Source of the DNA: Proteiniphilum sp. UBA1403
GTDB lineage: Bacteria; Bacteroidota; Bacteroidia; Bacteroidales; Dysgonomonadaceae
Direction: 5' to 3'
DNA length: 19,394 bases
Assembly (NCBI GenBank): GCA_002305715.1
Contig: DBQD01000070.1
Coordinates: 1-19,394 of the forward strand
The notes beneath the pieces are model-generated. The model made no database searches, had not been told where the DNA came from, and worked only from the letters and a program-made list of their open reading frames with translations. Below, piece after piece: positions 1-7,875 of this stretch (position 1 is the stretch's first letter; each line of letters starts with the position of its first letter). Both the position numbers and the translations under genes were made by a program.

Positions 1-29
1 CCTTTTGGAACAGCCCCTTTCTTTTTTTA
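1..29 (+). terminator. Right half of a rho-independent terminator cut by the window edge
   Basis: The window opens with CC, a TTTT loop, then GGAACAGCCCC followed by a T-rich tract (TTTCTTTTTTT). GGAACAGCCCC would pair with GGGGCTGTTCC, and the first two bases of the window (CC) are the last two of that arm. The rest of the left arm would lie off-window, so the hairpin is inferred. The T-tract follows on the + strand, so it would end a + strand gene arriving from the left and converging on alaS. It could also serve alaS if A-rich sequence flanks the other side. Confidence 0.5.
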
Positions 30-37
30 TATATCTA

Positions 38-63
38 ATTATGCTTGCGGATTATGCTTGCGG
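38..63. repeat. Perfect 13-bp tandem duplication over the alaS stop codon
   Basis: The unit ATTATGCTTGCGG occurs at 38-50 and again at 51-63 with no gap. Read on the minus strand it encodes the last residues of AlaS and the stop codon (CCG CAA GCA TAA T). The second copy therefore lies just downstream of the stop as a non-translated echo. It is a simple slippage-type duplication that leaves the protein unchanged. Confidence 0.95.
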
Positions 64-2682
64 AGCCTGTTCCTTTAATTTTTGAACTATTGCCTCAACA
101 GCTTCCGACAGTCCACTGCTGTTCTTACCTCCAGCTGTTGCAAAATGGGGCTGTCCGCCACCACCTCCCTGAATTAGTTTGGCCGCTTCGCGCACTATGT
201 TGCCAGCATGAAGTCCAGCAGCAACCAGATCATCACTCAACATGACCGTAAGATTTGGCTTGTTGTTTGCAGATGAACCAGCAACAAAGAACAACTTTTC
301 CGGGAACTCTCCCTTCAGTTGGAAAGCAATATCTTTAACCATATCGGGTGTTCCCATTGGCAATATCGTACGGAAAAGATGAATCCCATTCACCAGTTCT
401 TTTCTTTCAATGATACGTTGCTTCAATTGCACGGTCTTCTCTTTGACATACCCCTGCAGTTCCTTCTTCATTTCGTCGTTCTCCGAAATGAGTCTATGCA
501 CACCCTGCATGATGTCTGGCACATTATTAAGTAGATTCTTAATCTCTTGTAAAGCATCTTCTTTCGAATAGAGATACTCTTCGCACACTTTAGCTGTAAC
601 AGCTTCAATACGGCGTACACCTGCCGAGATGGCACTTTCACTTACAATGCGGAAGGTACCGATGCGACCGGTAGACGAAATATGTGTTCCTCCGCAAAGC
701 TCTATTGATGATCCGAAACGAACGGTACGAACATCGTCTCCATACTTTTCACCGAAAAGTGCCATTGCCCCCTGAGCTTTCGCTTCTTCAATTGGTACAT
801 GACGATGTTCCTCGATGGGGAAATTGCTTCTTATTTTAGCATTTACAGCTCTCTCAACAGCACGGATCTCTTCTGGAGTCATTTTTTGAAAATGAGAAAA
901 GTCGAAACGCAATACCTCTGGAGATACATAAGACCCTTTCTGTTCGACATGCGTACCCAACACCTCACGCAGTGATTCGTGCATTAGGTGGGTAGCAGAG
1001 TGGTTGCACTCGGTAGCCGTTCTCTTTTCTATGTCAATTTTTGCTGTAAAGATTCCTTCTGGATTCTCTGGCAACTTGTTGATTAGGTGTACTGCCAAGT
1101 TATTCTCCCGTTTGGTATCGAACACCTCAATTGTGTGCCCCTCTTCGGTAATCAGCCAACCTGTATCGCCTACCTGTCCACCCATCTCTGCATAGAAGGG
1201 AGATTGGGAAAGAACAACTTGGTAGAAACTCCTATTTTTCTGTTTTACTTCACGATAACGGAGAATACGAGCTTCACATTCTGTTTCATCATAACCCAAG
1301 AACTCCGGTTCCCCGTCGTTCACCTTTGTCCAGTCGCCCGTCTCCACAGTAGCCGCATTGCGCGCGCGTTCCTTTTGTTGTTGCATTTCAGCATTGAAAG
1401 CATCCACATTCACACTCATGCCATGCTCACGGAGAATAAGCTCTGTTAAGTCGAGAGGAAAGCCAAACGTGTCATAGAGTTGGAAAGCCACTTCACCACT
1501 AAGTACCCCCCCCTTTTCTGTGGGCATATTTTTCTCCAGTAGTTTGATACCTGTTTCCAATGTACGCAAGAACGATTCTTCTTCTTCCTTCATCACTTTC
1601 CCAATGAGTGTCTGCTGTGCAATGAGTTCGGGATATGCGTCTCCCATCACATCAATCAGTGTAGGAATGAGTCGGTGCATAAACGCTTCGTGCATCCCCA
1701 GGAAAGTGTAGCCATAACGTACAGCTCGACGGAGAATACGACGAATCACGTATCCTGCCTTTGCATTCGATGGCAGCTGACCATCTGTAATTGAAAAAGA
1801 GATTGTGCGCAGGTGATCTGCAATCACGCGCATGGCAATATCTTTTTTGGTGTCATCCCCATACTTGGCCTTGCTGATCTCTGCAATCTTTTGGATAATC
1901 GGCTGAAACAGGTCGGTATCGTAGTTCGACAACTTACCCTGCACGGCCATACACAACCTTTCGAAGCCCATTCCCGTATCGATAACCTTTGCAGGAAGCG
2001 GCTCCAGTGAACCGTCCACTTTGCGGTTATACTGCATGAAAACAAGGTTCCATATCTCAATGACCTGCGGATGACTATGGTTTACCAGGGCAAGTCCATC
2101 CACTTTCTCCCGTTCGCTATTGGGTCGTATATCGATGTGAATCTCTGAGCAAGGCCCACACGGACCGGTATCGCCCATTTCCCAGAAGTTATCTTTCTTA
2201 TTACCGTTTATGATTCTTTCTTTTGGCAGAAAAGCTTCCCAGTAGGAAGCAGCCTCGTCGTCACGTTCCAGTTTTTCGTCGGCAGCACCCTCAAAAACCG
2301 TCACATAGAGCCTATCCTTATCCAGTTTAAGCACCTCAGTCAGGTATTCCCATGCCCACTCAATAGCCTCTTTCTTAAAATAGTCGCCAAACGACCAGTT
2401 ACCAAGCATCTCAAACATGGTGTGGTGATAAGTATCGTGCCCCACCTCCTCAAGATCGTTGTGCTTACCACTCACCCTCAAACACTTCTGCGAGTCGGCC
2501 ACACGTGGATATTTAATTGGCGCATTACCCAGAATAATATCTTTGAACTGGTTCATCCCTGCATTGGTAAACATCAATGTGGGGTCACCTTTGATCACCA
2601 TGGGTGCAGAAGGCACAATGCGATGCTCTTTCGACTGAAAAAAATCTTTATACGACTGTCTAATCTCTTTGGAGGTCATCAT
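52..2682 (-). CDS. alaS: Alanyl-tRNA synthetase
   Basis: This cytoplasmic class II synthetase charges tRNA-Ala with alanine. The product is 876 residues, the usual bacterial length. The N-terminal catalytic core has the AlaS motif 1 region (MFTNAGMNQFKD, about residues 38-49), the motif 2 region (RVSGKHNDLEEVGHDTYHHT, about 69-88) and motif 3 (GMGFERL). The editing domain shows its zinc-type ligands HSATH near residue 560 and CGGTH near 662. The C-terminal DHHA1/oligomerisation domain carries GGGGGQPHFATAGGK near residue 840. The gene starts with two consecutive ATG codons, so the first Met may be one residue too early. It is a single-gene unit: its promoter lies about 62 bases upstream and its neighbour reads the other way. 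The only oddity is the 13-bp duplication at its stop codon. Identification is certain. Confidence 0.98.
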   Translation of the reverse strand: MMTSKEIRQSYKDFFQSKEHRIVPSAPMVIKGDPTLMFTNAGMNQFKDIILGNAPIKYPRVADSQKCLRVSGKHNDLEEVGHDTYHHTMFEMLGNWSFGDYFKKEAIEWAWEYLTEVLKLDKDRLYVTVFEGAADEKLERDDEAASYWEAFLPKERIINGNKKDNFWEMGDTGPCGPCSEIHIDIRPNSEREKVDGLALVNHSHPQVIEIWNLVFMQYNRKVDGSLEPLPAKVIDTGMGFERLCMAVQGKLSNYDTDLFQPIIQKIAEISKAKYGDDTKKDIAMRVIADHLRTISFSITDGQLPSNAKAGYVIRRILRRAVRYGYTFLGMHEAFMHRLIPTLIDVMGDAYPELIAQQTLIGKVMKEEEESFLRTLETGIKLLEKNMPTEKGGVLSGEVAFQLYDTFGFPLDLTELILREHGMSVNVDAFNAEMQQQKERARNAATVETGDWTKVNDGEPEFLGYDETECEARILRYREVKQKNRSFYQVVLSQSPFYAEMGGQVGDTGWLITEEGHTIEVFDTKRENNLAVHLINKLPENPEGIFTAKIDIEKRTATECNHSATHLMHESLREVLGTHVEQKGSYVSPEVLRFDFSHFQKMTPEEIRAVERAVNAKIRSNFPIEEHRHVPIEEAKAQGAMALFGEKYGDDVRTVRFGSSIELCGGTHISSTGRIGTFRIVSESAISAGVRRIEAVTAKVCEEYLYSKEDALQEIKNLLNNVPDIMQGVHRLISENDEMKKELQGYVKEKTVQLKQRIIERKELVNGIHLFRTILPMGTPDMVKDIAFQLKGEFPEKLFFVAGSSANNKPNLTVMLSDDLVAAGLHAGNIVREAAKLIQGGGGGQPHFATAGGKNSSGLSEAVEAIVQKLKEQAPQA

Positions 2683-2743
2683 AAACTTTCAATTATTACT
2701 TAAAAAAGGTTCGGGATATGAGTAAATTACCCAAAACAGAGTA

Positions 2744-2774
2744 CAAAAATACAGCAAAAACTTCTTATCCCCAA
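2744..2774 (-). promoter_or_regulatory. Predicted Bacteroidetes-type promoter of alaS
   Basis: On the minus strand, TATTTTTG (2744-2751) matches the Bacteroidetes -7 element TAnnTTTG. A TTG (2772-2774) lies 20 bases upstream of it as the -33 element. Transcription would start near 2738, leaving a leader of about 55 bases before the alaS ATG. Spacing and position fit; there is no experimental support. Confidence 0.6.
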
Positions 2775-2897
2775 GTGAGTGAGATAAAAGGGTTATAGAA
2801 TAACTCTGTATAATGGATTTATATTTTCTCTTTTAACTGATATCCATATCCACTAATTGTAAAACCTTCAATTATGTTGAAGCAATTGACTAGATAG

Positions 2898-3263
2898 AAC
2901 CATTGCCAGAAATTATCTTCGAAAACAGTACTTCCAAACAGTACCGGCTATACTGAATTTAAAGGAGCATTAACAGAGAATGTAGTCCTTCAATCTTTGG
3001 TTGCTCAAAACGATGTAATGCTCTACTATTGGAGTTCAGGTAACAAGTCGGAAATTGACTTTATTTTTCAGATTCAAGCAGATATTATTTCGGTTGAAGT
3101 AAAATCAGAAACACGCATAAGTGGCAAAAGCCTATCTGCTTATTCAAATAAATATTACCCTTCATACAGGATTCACATATCTATGAACAATCTTAAAGAA
3201 ACTGACGGACTTGTAAGTTGCCCAATTCCATTAACAGATTGGCTTAGTAAGATGTTACCTTAA
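2898..3263 (+). pseudogene. Remnant of a DUF4143-type AAA ATPase (C-terminal end only)
   Basis: The frame is open from the codon after TAG (2895-2897) to TAA (3261-3263), about 121 codons. It has no ATG at its start; the first usable start would be a TTG at 2997. Readable family features are TEFKGALTENVVLQSL, then YYWSSGNKSEIDFIFQ and VEVKSETRISGKSLSAYSNKY. These match the nuclease-like C-terminal DUF4143 part of the bacterial ATP-binding proteins that carry an N-terminal AAA domain. Such proteins are normally about 380-400 residues, so the whole ATPase domain is absent, and nothing like a Walker A motif is visible upstream. This is most likely a decayed gene whose 5' part was lost by deletion next to alaS. 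Its function in other genomes is poorly defined. Confidence 0.8.
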
Positions 3264-3278
3264 ATATAAATATTTTCA

Positions 3279-3286
3279 TACCTTTG
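3279..3286 (+). promoter_or_regulatory. Predicted -7 element for the methyltransferase gene
   Basis: TACCTTTG matches TAnnTTTG and sits 32 bases upstream of the ATG at 3319. That predicts a start of transcription near 3292. No clear TTTG is visible at the -33 position, where the gene remnant ends, so this is a moderate call. Confidence 0.45.
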
Positions 3287-3318
3287 ATAAAACATACTTG
3301 TAACACTAATCGAATTAT

Positions 3319-4224
3319 ATGCCCCAAACCACTATTAATAACTGCCCCATTTGCAACAGTTCAGATATAATATATGCATTTAATGCTGTCGATTATTTCT
3401 CTACAAAAGAAACATTTCCTATCTATGATTGCAGCAATTGTGGTTTTCGATTCACGAACAATTTTCCATCTAACGATACAATAGGCAGATATTACGATTC
3501 ACCCGACTATATTTCTCATTCAGACTCAAAAAAAGGTGTTGTAAACCGCCTATTCCACTTTCTTAGGGAAATCATGCTTAAGAAAAAAGCCAATCTTATT
3601 TCGAAATATTCAACAGGAGACCGTCTGCTTGACATTGGTTCTGGCACAGGATACTTTCTCAATGCAGCAAAGGAGAGAGGTTATTCAGTTTGGGGAATAG
3701 AAAAAGATAGTAAAGCCAGAAACTTTGCAATCGATGCCTTCGGTTTAGATGTAAAAGGTGAAGACTTTTTATGGAATATCAATAGTAATTCGTTTGATGT
3801 TGTCACTCTGTGGCATGTACTTGAGCATATGGAAAACCTAAATGAAGTAATTGGAAAGCTTTCAGATATACTCAATAAGGATGGAACATTAATCTTGGCC
3901 CTTCCAAATTATCTCTCCTATGATGCAAGGAGATATAAAGAGTACTGGGCAGCATATGACGTGCCACGCCATCTCTGGCATTTCTCACCAGTCACGATTG
4001 AAAGGTTACTCATCAAGCATCGACTGAAAATTATTAATATATTTCCGATGCCTCTCGATGCCTTCTATATTTCCATGTTAAGTGAGAAATACAAAAAGAG
4101 TAATTTCCTGTTAAAATACGGAAGAGCCTTTTTGACAGGTCTTATCGGTTATTTTCGCTCACTCTCTCAGTTAACACATTCAAGTTCGTTGATTTATATT
4201 GTTAAGAAGAATGAACTTGGATAA
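3319..4224 (+). CDS. Class I SAM-dependent methyltransferase with N-terminal zinc ribbon
   Basis: A 301-residue cytoplasmic protein. Residues 9-41 form a four-cysteine zinc-ribbon-like knuckle (CPIC at 9-12, CSNC at 38-41). A Rossmann-type methyltransferase domain follows: the SAM-binding motif I LLDIGSGTGYFL lies near residues 103-114, and DVVTLWHVLEHMENL near 160 is the motif IV region typical of Methyltransf_23/UbiG-like enzymes. This knuckle-plus-methyltransferase layout is common among enzymes that act on sugars, lipids or quinone-like molecules in cell-surface clusters, but the substrate cannot be read here. No glycosyltransferase or biosynthetic partner is adjacent. The gene stands alone between a decayed ATPase gene and the efflux operon and looks more AT-rich than alaS or valS, so it may have been acquired. 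The ATG is well placed behind a predicted promoter. Confidence 0.85.
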   Translation: MPQTTINNCPICNSSDIIYAFNAVDYFSTKETFPIYDCSNCGFRFTNNFPSNDTIGRYYDSPDYISHSDSKKGVVNRLFHFLREIMLKKKANLISKYSTGDRLLDIGSGTGYFLNAAKERGYSVWGIEKDSKARNFAIDAFGLDVKGEDFLWNINSNSFDVVTLWHVLEHMENLNEVIGKLSDILNKDGTLILALPNYLSYDARRYKEYWAAYDVPRHLWHFSPVTIERLLIKHRLKIINIFPMPLDAFYISMLSEKYKKSNFLLKYGRAFLTGLIGYFRSLSQLTHSSSLIYIVKKNELG

Positions 4225-4340
4225 CAATTTACGTTTTGTTGTTGCAGCAACCAATTAAGTGACACTCTGTAGCCCACAAATATCCAAAACTGAACTTTTA
4301 AAAATAAATCCTAAATCTATCTAATTAGAGCATCCCATTT

Positions 4341-4370
4341 TTTGAAAACAGAAAGAAGGTCGTACATTTG
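4341..4370 (+). promoter_or_regulatory. Predicted promoter of the six-gene efflux operon
   Basis: TTTG (4341-4344) is followed after 18 bases by TACATTTG (4363-4370), a full match to the Bacteroidetes -33/-7 consensus. Transcription should start near 4377. This decides the start of the first gene. The longest open frame begins at a TTG (4342) that is part of the -33 box and could not be in the mRNA, so the GTG at 4396 is the first plausible start. Confidence 0.7.
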
Positions 4371-4395
4371 TGAGAGTCACCTTCAGAAGACAATC

Positions 4396-5604
4396 GTGGA
4401 GAGATATGTAGCCTTATTTGCGTTGCTTTTCCTCTTTTTGCTCAGTTCATGCAACAAGAACAAAAAAGAAGAAATTTCAACATACCCCATAGTAAAATCC
4501 AATTTTGAGAATTCACTGGTTATCGATGGTGTAGTGGAGCCTGTGCGCTTTTCAACCATCGTCTGTCCGAACAATGTAGACGCCGTAATTACCTATCTTA
4601 TTGAAGAGGGAACGTATGTGAATGAAGGTGATATTTTATGCATTCTCGACGACAATAACCTGAAAACCAATTACGAGAATCTACTGATTGAGCTCGAAAC
4701 TGCCAAAGCCGAACTAAACAAAATTAAGGCCGATTTAGAGATGCAATATTCTCTACTTGATGCGCAGGTAGAAAATAACAATGTGGATACCGAGATAGCG
4801 CAATTGGACTCCCTTCAGTTGAATTTCGCCACATCCACACAAAAACGCATTAAAGAGTTAGAGCTTGAGAAGGCGATTATAGAAAAAAATAAGTTTCAAA
4901 ATAAGCTTATCTCCCTCGAGATTATCAACCAATCAGAAATACGAAAGATGGAGCTGAACATCCAGCGTTTATCTAACCGAACTTCCTCTGCCAAGAAAAT
5001 ACTCGATGGATTGACTATTCGTTCGCCACGAAAAGGATTGGCTATCGTGTCAAATTCATGGTTGACAGGTGATAAGTTGAAGGTTGGCGACAATGTATGG
5101 GAAGAAATGCCGTTGATCACCATCCCTGAAGTTGCAGAAATGAAAGTGAAAATGATGGCAGGGGAGGTTGAGTTTCGTCAGATAAGCGAACGCGATTCGG
5201 TACGTTTCAACTTCGATGCGATGCCTGGGAGTACAGCTTACGGAAGTATCACAAAAAAACTACCTGTGGGTCAACCCTATAAACGGGACTCAAAAGTGAA
5301 ATATTTCGAAATAGAAGCATCCATCGACAGTACCACTCAAGTCCCTGAGCCCGGAGTCACCGCAAATTGCAAGATCTTCATCCAACATGTCCGAGATACA
5401 ATAGTAGTACCACAAATTACCATTTATGAGGAAGATTCCCTGAAGGTTGTCTTTGTGAAGAAGAAAAATAAGTTTGAGATGCGTCCCATAAAAACAGGAT
5501 TAACTTCATCAAAACTGGCCATTGTAACTGAAGGGTTATCTATTGGTGAAGAGATTGCATTCATAAAACCCCCACTTTCAATGGTGAGTGGTAACACAAA
5601 ATAA
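4396..5604 (+). CDS. Lipoprotein periplasmic adaptor 1 (HlyD/MacA-like membrane fusion protein)
   Basis: This is the first gene of the operon. Starting at GTG 4396 gives 402 residues with a short lipoprotein signal (hydrophobic run, then LLSSC with Cys 19), so the protein is probably lipid-anchored in the envelope. The adaptor architecture is visible in order: the first half of a lipoyl/barrel-sandwich domain (IEEGTYVNEGDILCILDD, about 68-86), a long Lys/Glu-rich coiled-coil hairpin (about 90-195), the second lipoyl half (TIRSPRKGLAIV, about 206-217), a beta-barrel, and a C-terminal membrane-proximal domain. Such adaptors bridge an inner-membrane pump and a TolC channel. The protein is paralogous to the next two gene products, sharing the GDxxW/Y and GxTxxCxIxI landmarks. 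The 20-base gap to the next gene supports co-transcription. A longer start at TTG 4342 is unlikely because it lies inside the promoter. Confidence 0.85.
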   Translation: MERYVALFALLFLFLLSSCNKNKKEEISTYPIVKSNFENSLVIDGVVEPVRFSTIVCPNNVDAVITYLIEEGTYVNEGDILCILDDNNLKTNYENLLIELETAKAELNKIKADLEMQYSLLDAQVENNNVDTEIAQLDSLQLNFATSTQKRIKELELEKAIIEKNKFQNKLISLEIINQSEIRKMELNIQRLSNRTSSAKKILDGLTIRSPRKGLAIVSNSWLTGDKLKVGDNVWEEMPLITIPEVAEMKVKMMAGEVEFRQISERDSVRFNFDAMPGSTAYGSITKKLPVGQPYKRDSKVKYFEIEASIDSTTQVPEPGVTANCKIFIQHVRDTIVVPQITIYEEDSLKVVFVKKKNKFEMRPIKTGLTSSKLAIVTEGLSIGEEIAFIKPPLSMVSGNTK

Positions 5605-5624
5605 ATTCAAGTCTTTGTAACATC

Positions 5625-6869
5625 ATGAAGAATTTTTTTAAAGCATGTATTCTCATCTTCTTTTGTTCGCTAGCATTAACGGCGTGTAAAAAAAAGGAAA
5701 CACAACAAATACCCATTGGAAAAGTAACCCAAGGCACTCTGTTTATCGATTTGTACGAAGAAGGAGAGTTAGAAGCCATTAATTCCACTACAATTGTAGC
5801 TCCATCTATTTCATGGCGTTATGGTGACCTGAAAATCACTGAGCTGGTAAAAGATGGCCAGGAGGTGAAAGCTGGTGATACACTGATTACATTCGACCCG
5901 TCGGAAGTACTGAAAGGTATTGTTGATGCCGAATCGAATCTAGAGATTGTACTGGCTGATTTCGAAAAAATGAAAGCACAGCAACAATCGGAACTCGAAG
6001 AACTTAGGGCGGCGTATGAGGTCACTCGCATTTCACACGAAATATCGAAAATCCGTTTCGAGTCGGCCGGATACGAATCAGATATCAAGAAAAAAGAGAT
6101 TCAGTTGAACCTCGATAAAGCACAGATTGCGCTGGAAAGAGCTAAAGAGCAAATTGATAACCGCATAAAAATTCAGAAAGAAGAGGTCAAACAGAAACAG
6201 CTTTCCATCATGCAATACGAATCAAGGCTAAAAGAAGCACATGAAACGCTTAGAAAGTTATTCGTTGTATCCCCTTCTTCGGGAATTGCCATTTTGTCGA
6301 GAAACTGGAGCAGCAACAATAAGTATCAAATTGGCGATCAGACCTGGAGCGGCTCACCCATTATACTACTCCCTGACTTATCGGCTCTTAAAGCTATTGT
6401 GAAAATTAACGAAGTAGACATTTCAAAGATCAAAGAAGGGCTTAACGTAGAAATTAAACCCGATGCTTTTTCCGAAAGTGTATTTACGGGAACCGTTCAA
6501 ACCATTGCCAATTTGGCGGTGAATAAAGACAATTCATCGAAAATTAAAGTGTTTCCTGTCGAAATCTTACTCAACGAATCCGATAAGAACCTGTTACCCG
6601 GACTTACAGTCAGCTGTCGCATCATCATCGACAAGGTGGATGATGTCCTTTATATTCCACTGGACGCTCTGTTTCTGGAAGAAGGCAAAAGTTATGTATT
6701 CAAAAAGAAAGGAACCGATTACGAAAAGACAGAAATAGAAACCGGCATTAGCAACTCCGATTATATAGTCGTTACAAATGGATTGAATAAAGGCGATGAG
6801 ATTGCACTCGTACATCCTTTTGCTCAAGAAACGGAAGTAAAAAATTCAGAAAACGCAGAGATAGAATGA
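5625..6869 (+). CDS. Lipoprotein periplasmic adaptor 2 (HlyD/MacA-like)
   Basis: A 414-residue adaptor with a classic lipoprotein signal (ALTAC, Cys 21). Landmarks in order are the first lipoyl half (LVKDGQEVKAGDTLITFDP, about 74-92), a long coiled coil (about 100-212), the second lipoyl half (VVSPSSGIAILSRNW, about 214-228), a beta-barrel with the GLTVSCRIII strand near residue 327, and a full C-terminal membrane-proximal domain with YIPLDALFLEEGKSYVFKK and TGLNKGDE-type segments (about 340-405). Its stop overlaps the next start by four bases (ATGA, 6866-6869), which implies translational coupling with adaptor 3. It would form part of the periplasmic conduit between the permease and TolC encoded downstream. 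It differs clearly in sequence from adaptors 1 and 3, so this is an old duplication. Confidence 0.88.
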   Translation: MKNFFKACILIFFCSLALTACKKKETQQIPIGKVTQGTLFIDLYEEGELEAINSTTIVAPSISWRYGDLKITELVKDGQEVKAGDTLITFDPSEVLKGIVDAESNLEIVLADFEKMKAQQQSELEELRAAYEVTRISHEISKIRFESAGYESDIKKKEIQLNLDKAQIALERAKEQIDNRIKIQKEEVKQKQLSIMQYESRLKEAHETLRKLFVVSPSSGIAILSRNWSSNNKYQIGDQTWSGSPIILLPDLSALKAIVKINEVDISKIKEGLNVEIKPDAFSESVFTGTVQTIANLAVNKDNSSKIKVFPVEILLNESDKNLLPGLTVSCRIIIDKVDDVLYIPLDALFLEEGKSYVFKKKGTDYEKTEIETGISNSDYIVVTNGLNKGDEIALVHPFAQETEVKNSENAEIE

Positions 6870-7867
6870 AAAATAAGCCATTATATAGCCATTTACTTGC
6901 GTTCCTCGTTGTATCACAGCTATTATCCTGTACTAAAACCACAGGAAGCGAGGGTGTAAGCAATATATCCGACGGCCGTACAATTGTGGAGACAGGAGAA
7001 TTGGCAGCTGTTAATTCACGTCCTGTTGTAATCAGTCGCTATGGTAGGCACTGGACTCGTATGAAGATCATTGGATTGTTGGACCACGGTTCAATTGTAA
7101 AAAAGGGAGACTCTATTGCACAGCTCGACCCCTCGGAAATCAACAAATATATACTAGACAGCGAGAGCAACCTTGAAACACAGTTGGCTGTACTTGAAAA
7201 ACTTTATGTAGAGCAAGAAAACAAAAAACAGGAAAGAGAATCGAGAATAAAAAACGAAACAGCCACCTTCGATTTGAAAAAAATAGAGTTGGAAGCCTCC
7301 CGTTTCGAATCAGACCGTCAGCGCACAATCAAACAGCTCGAATTTGAACAAGCAGTCATTAATCTGGAAAAAGAGAGAAAAATCTTCGAACTGAATGAGA
7401 CAATCAATAACAGTGAGTTAAAGATACAAGAAATTAGAGTCGAGCGCATAAAAAAAGACATAGAAAGTGCCAAGAGCCTGATTCCCTTACTCACTATTCG
7501 CGCCCCTGTCTCGGGAGTGTTTCAAATTTCCCGAAACAGGCAAAACTCCAACAGGAATATCTACAAGATCGGCGACAACATCTATTCCGGTAATAATTTA
7601 GCCATTGTTCCTGAATTGGAATTCATGAAAGTGATTACACAAATAAACGAGACCGACTTTCTAAAAATATCCCTCAACCAGAAAGTAGTCGTACGATTGG
7701 ATGCCATGCCGAATGTAAATTTCGACGGAGAGGTGATCTATATTGGTAAACTTTGTCGGCTGAAAGAGCGCAATTCTCGGCAGAAAGTGTTTGATGTAGA
7801 AGTACGAATATTAAAGCCCGACGAGCGTCTGAAGCCTGGGATGACAGTAAGTTGTGAATTTTTATAG
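6866..7867 (+). CDS. Lipoprotein periplasmic adaptor 3, lacking the C-terminal domain
   Basis: A 333-residue adaptor with a lipoprotein signal (QLLSC, Cys 22). It has the same plan as its two upstream paralogues up to the beta-barrel: first lipoyl half (LLDHGSIVKKGDSIAQLDP, about 70-88), coiled coil (about 95-205), second lipoyl half (LLTIRAPVSGVFQISRN, about 208-224), and a barrel ending in LKPGMTVSCEFL. The stop comes immediately after that strand. The 70-85 residue membrane-proximal domain that closes adaptors 1 and 2 is therefore missing. No continuation of the domain was seen in the eight bases before the permease gene, so this looks like a settled short form and not a fresh frameshift. 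In MacA-type adaptors the missing domain is the part that contacts the inner-membrane pump. The gene is coupled to adaptor 2 by a 4-base overlap. Confidence 0.85.
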   Translation: MKNKPLYSHLLAFLVVSQLLSCTKTTGSEGVSNISDGRTIVETGELAAVNSRPVVISRYGRHWTRMKIIGLLDHGSIVKKGDSIAQLDPSEINKYILDSESNLETQLAVLEKLYVEQENKKQERESRIKNETATFDLKKIELEASRFESDRQRTIKQLEFEQAVINLEKERKIFELNETINNSELKIQEIRVERIKKDIESAKSLIPLLTIRAPVSGVFQISRNRQNSNRNIYKIGDNIYSGNNLAIVPELEFMKVITQINETDFLKISLNQKVVVRLDAMPNVNFDGEVIYIGKLCRLKERNSRQKVFDVEVRILKPDERLKPGMTVSCEFL

Positions 7868-7875
7868 AAAAGAGT

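Noticed and set aside
2866..2882. Perfect 6-bp hairpin (CTTCAA, 5-base loop, TTGAAG) before the DUF4143 remnant
   Set aside because: Too short and without a T-tract; expected by chance in AT-rich sequence.
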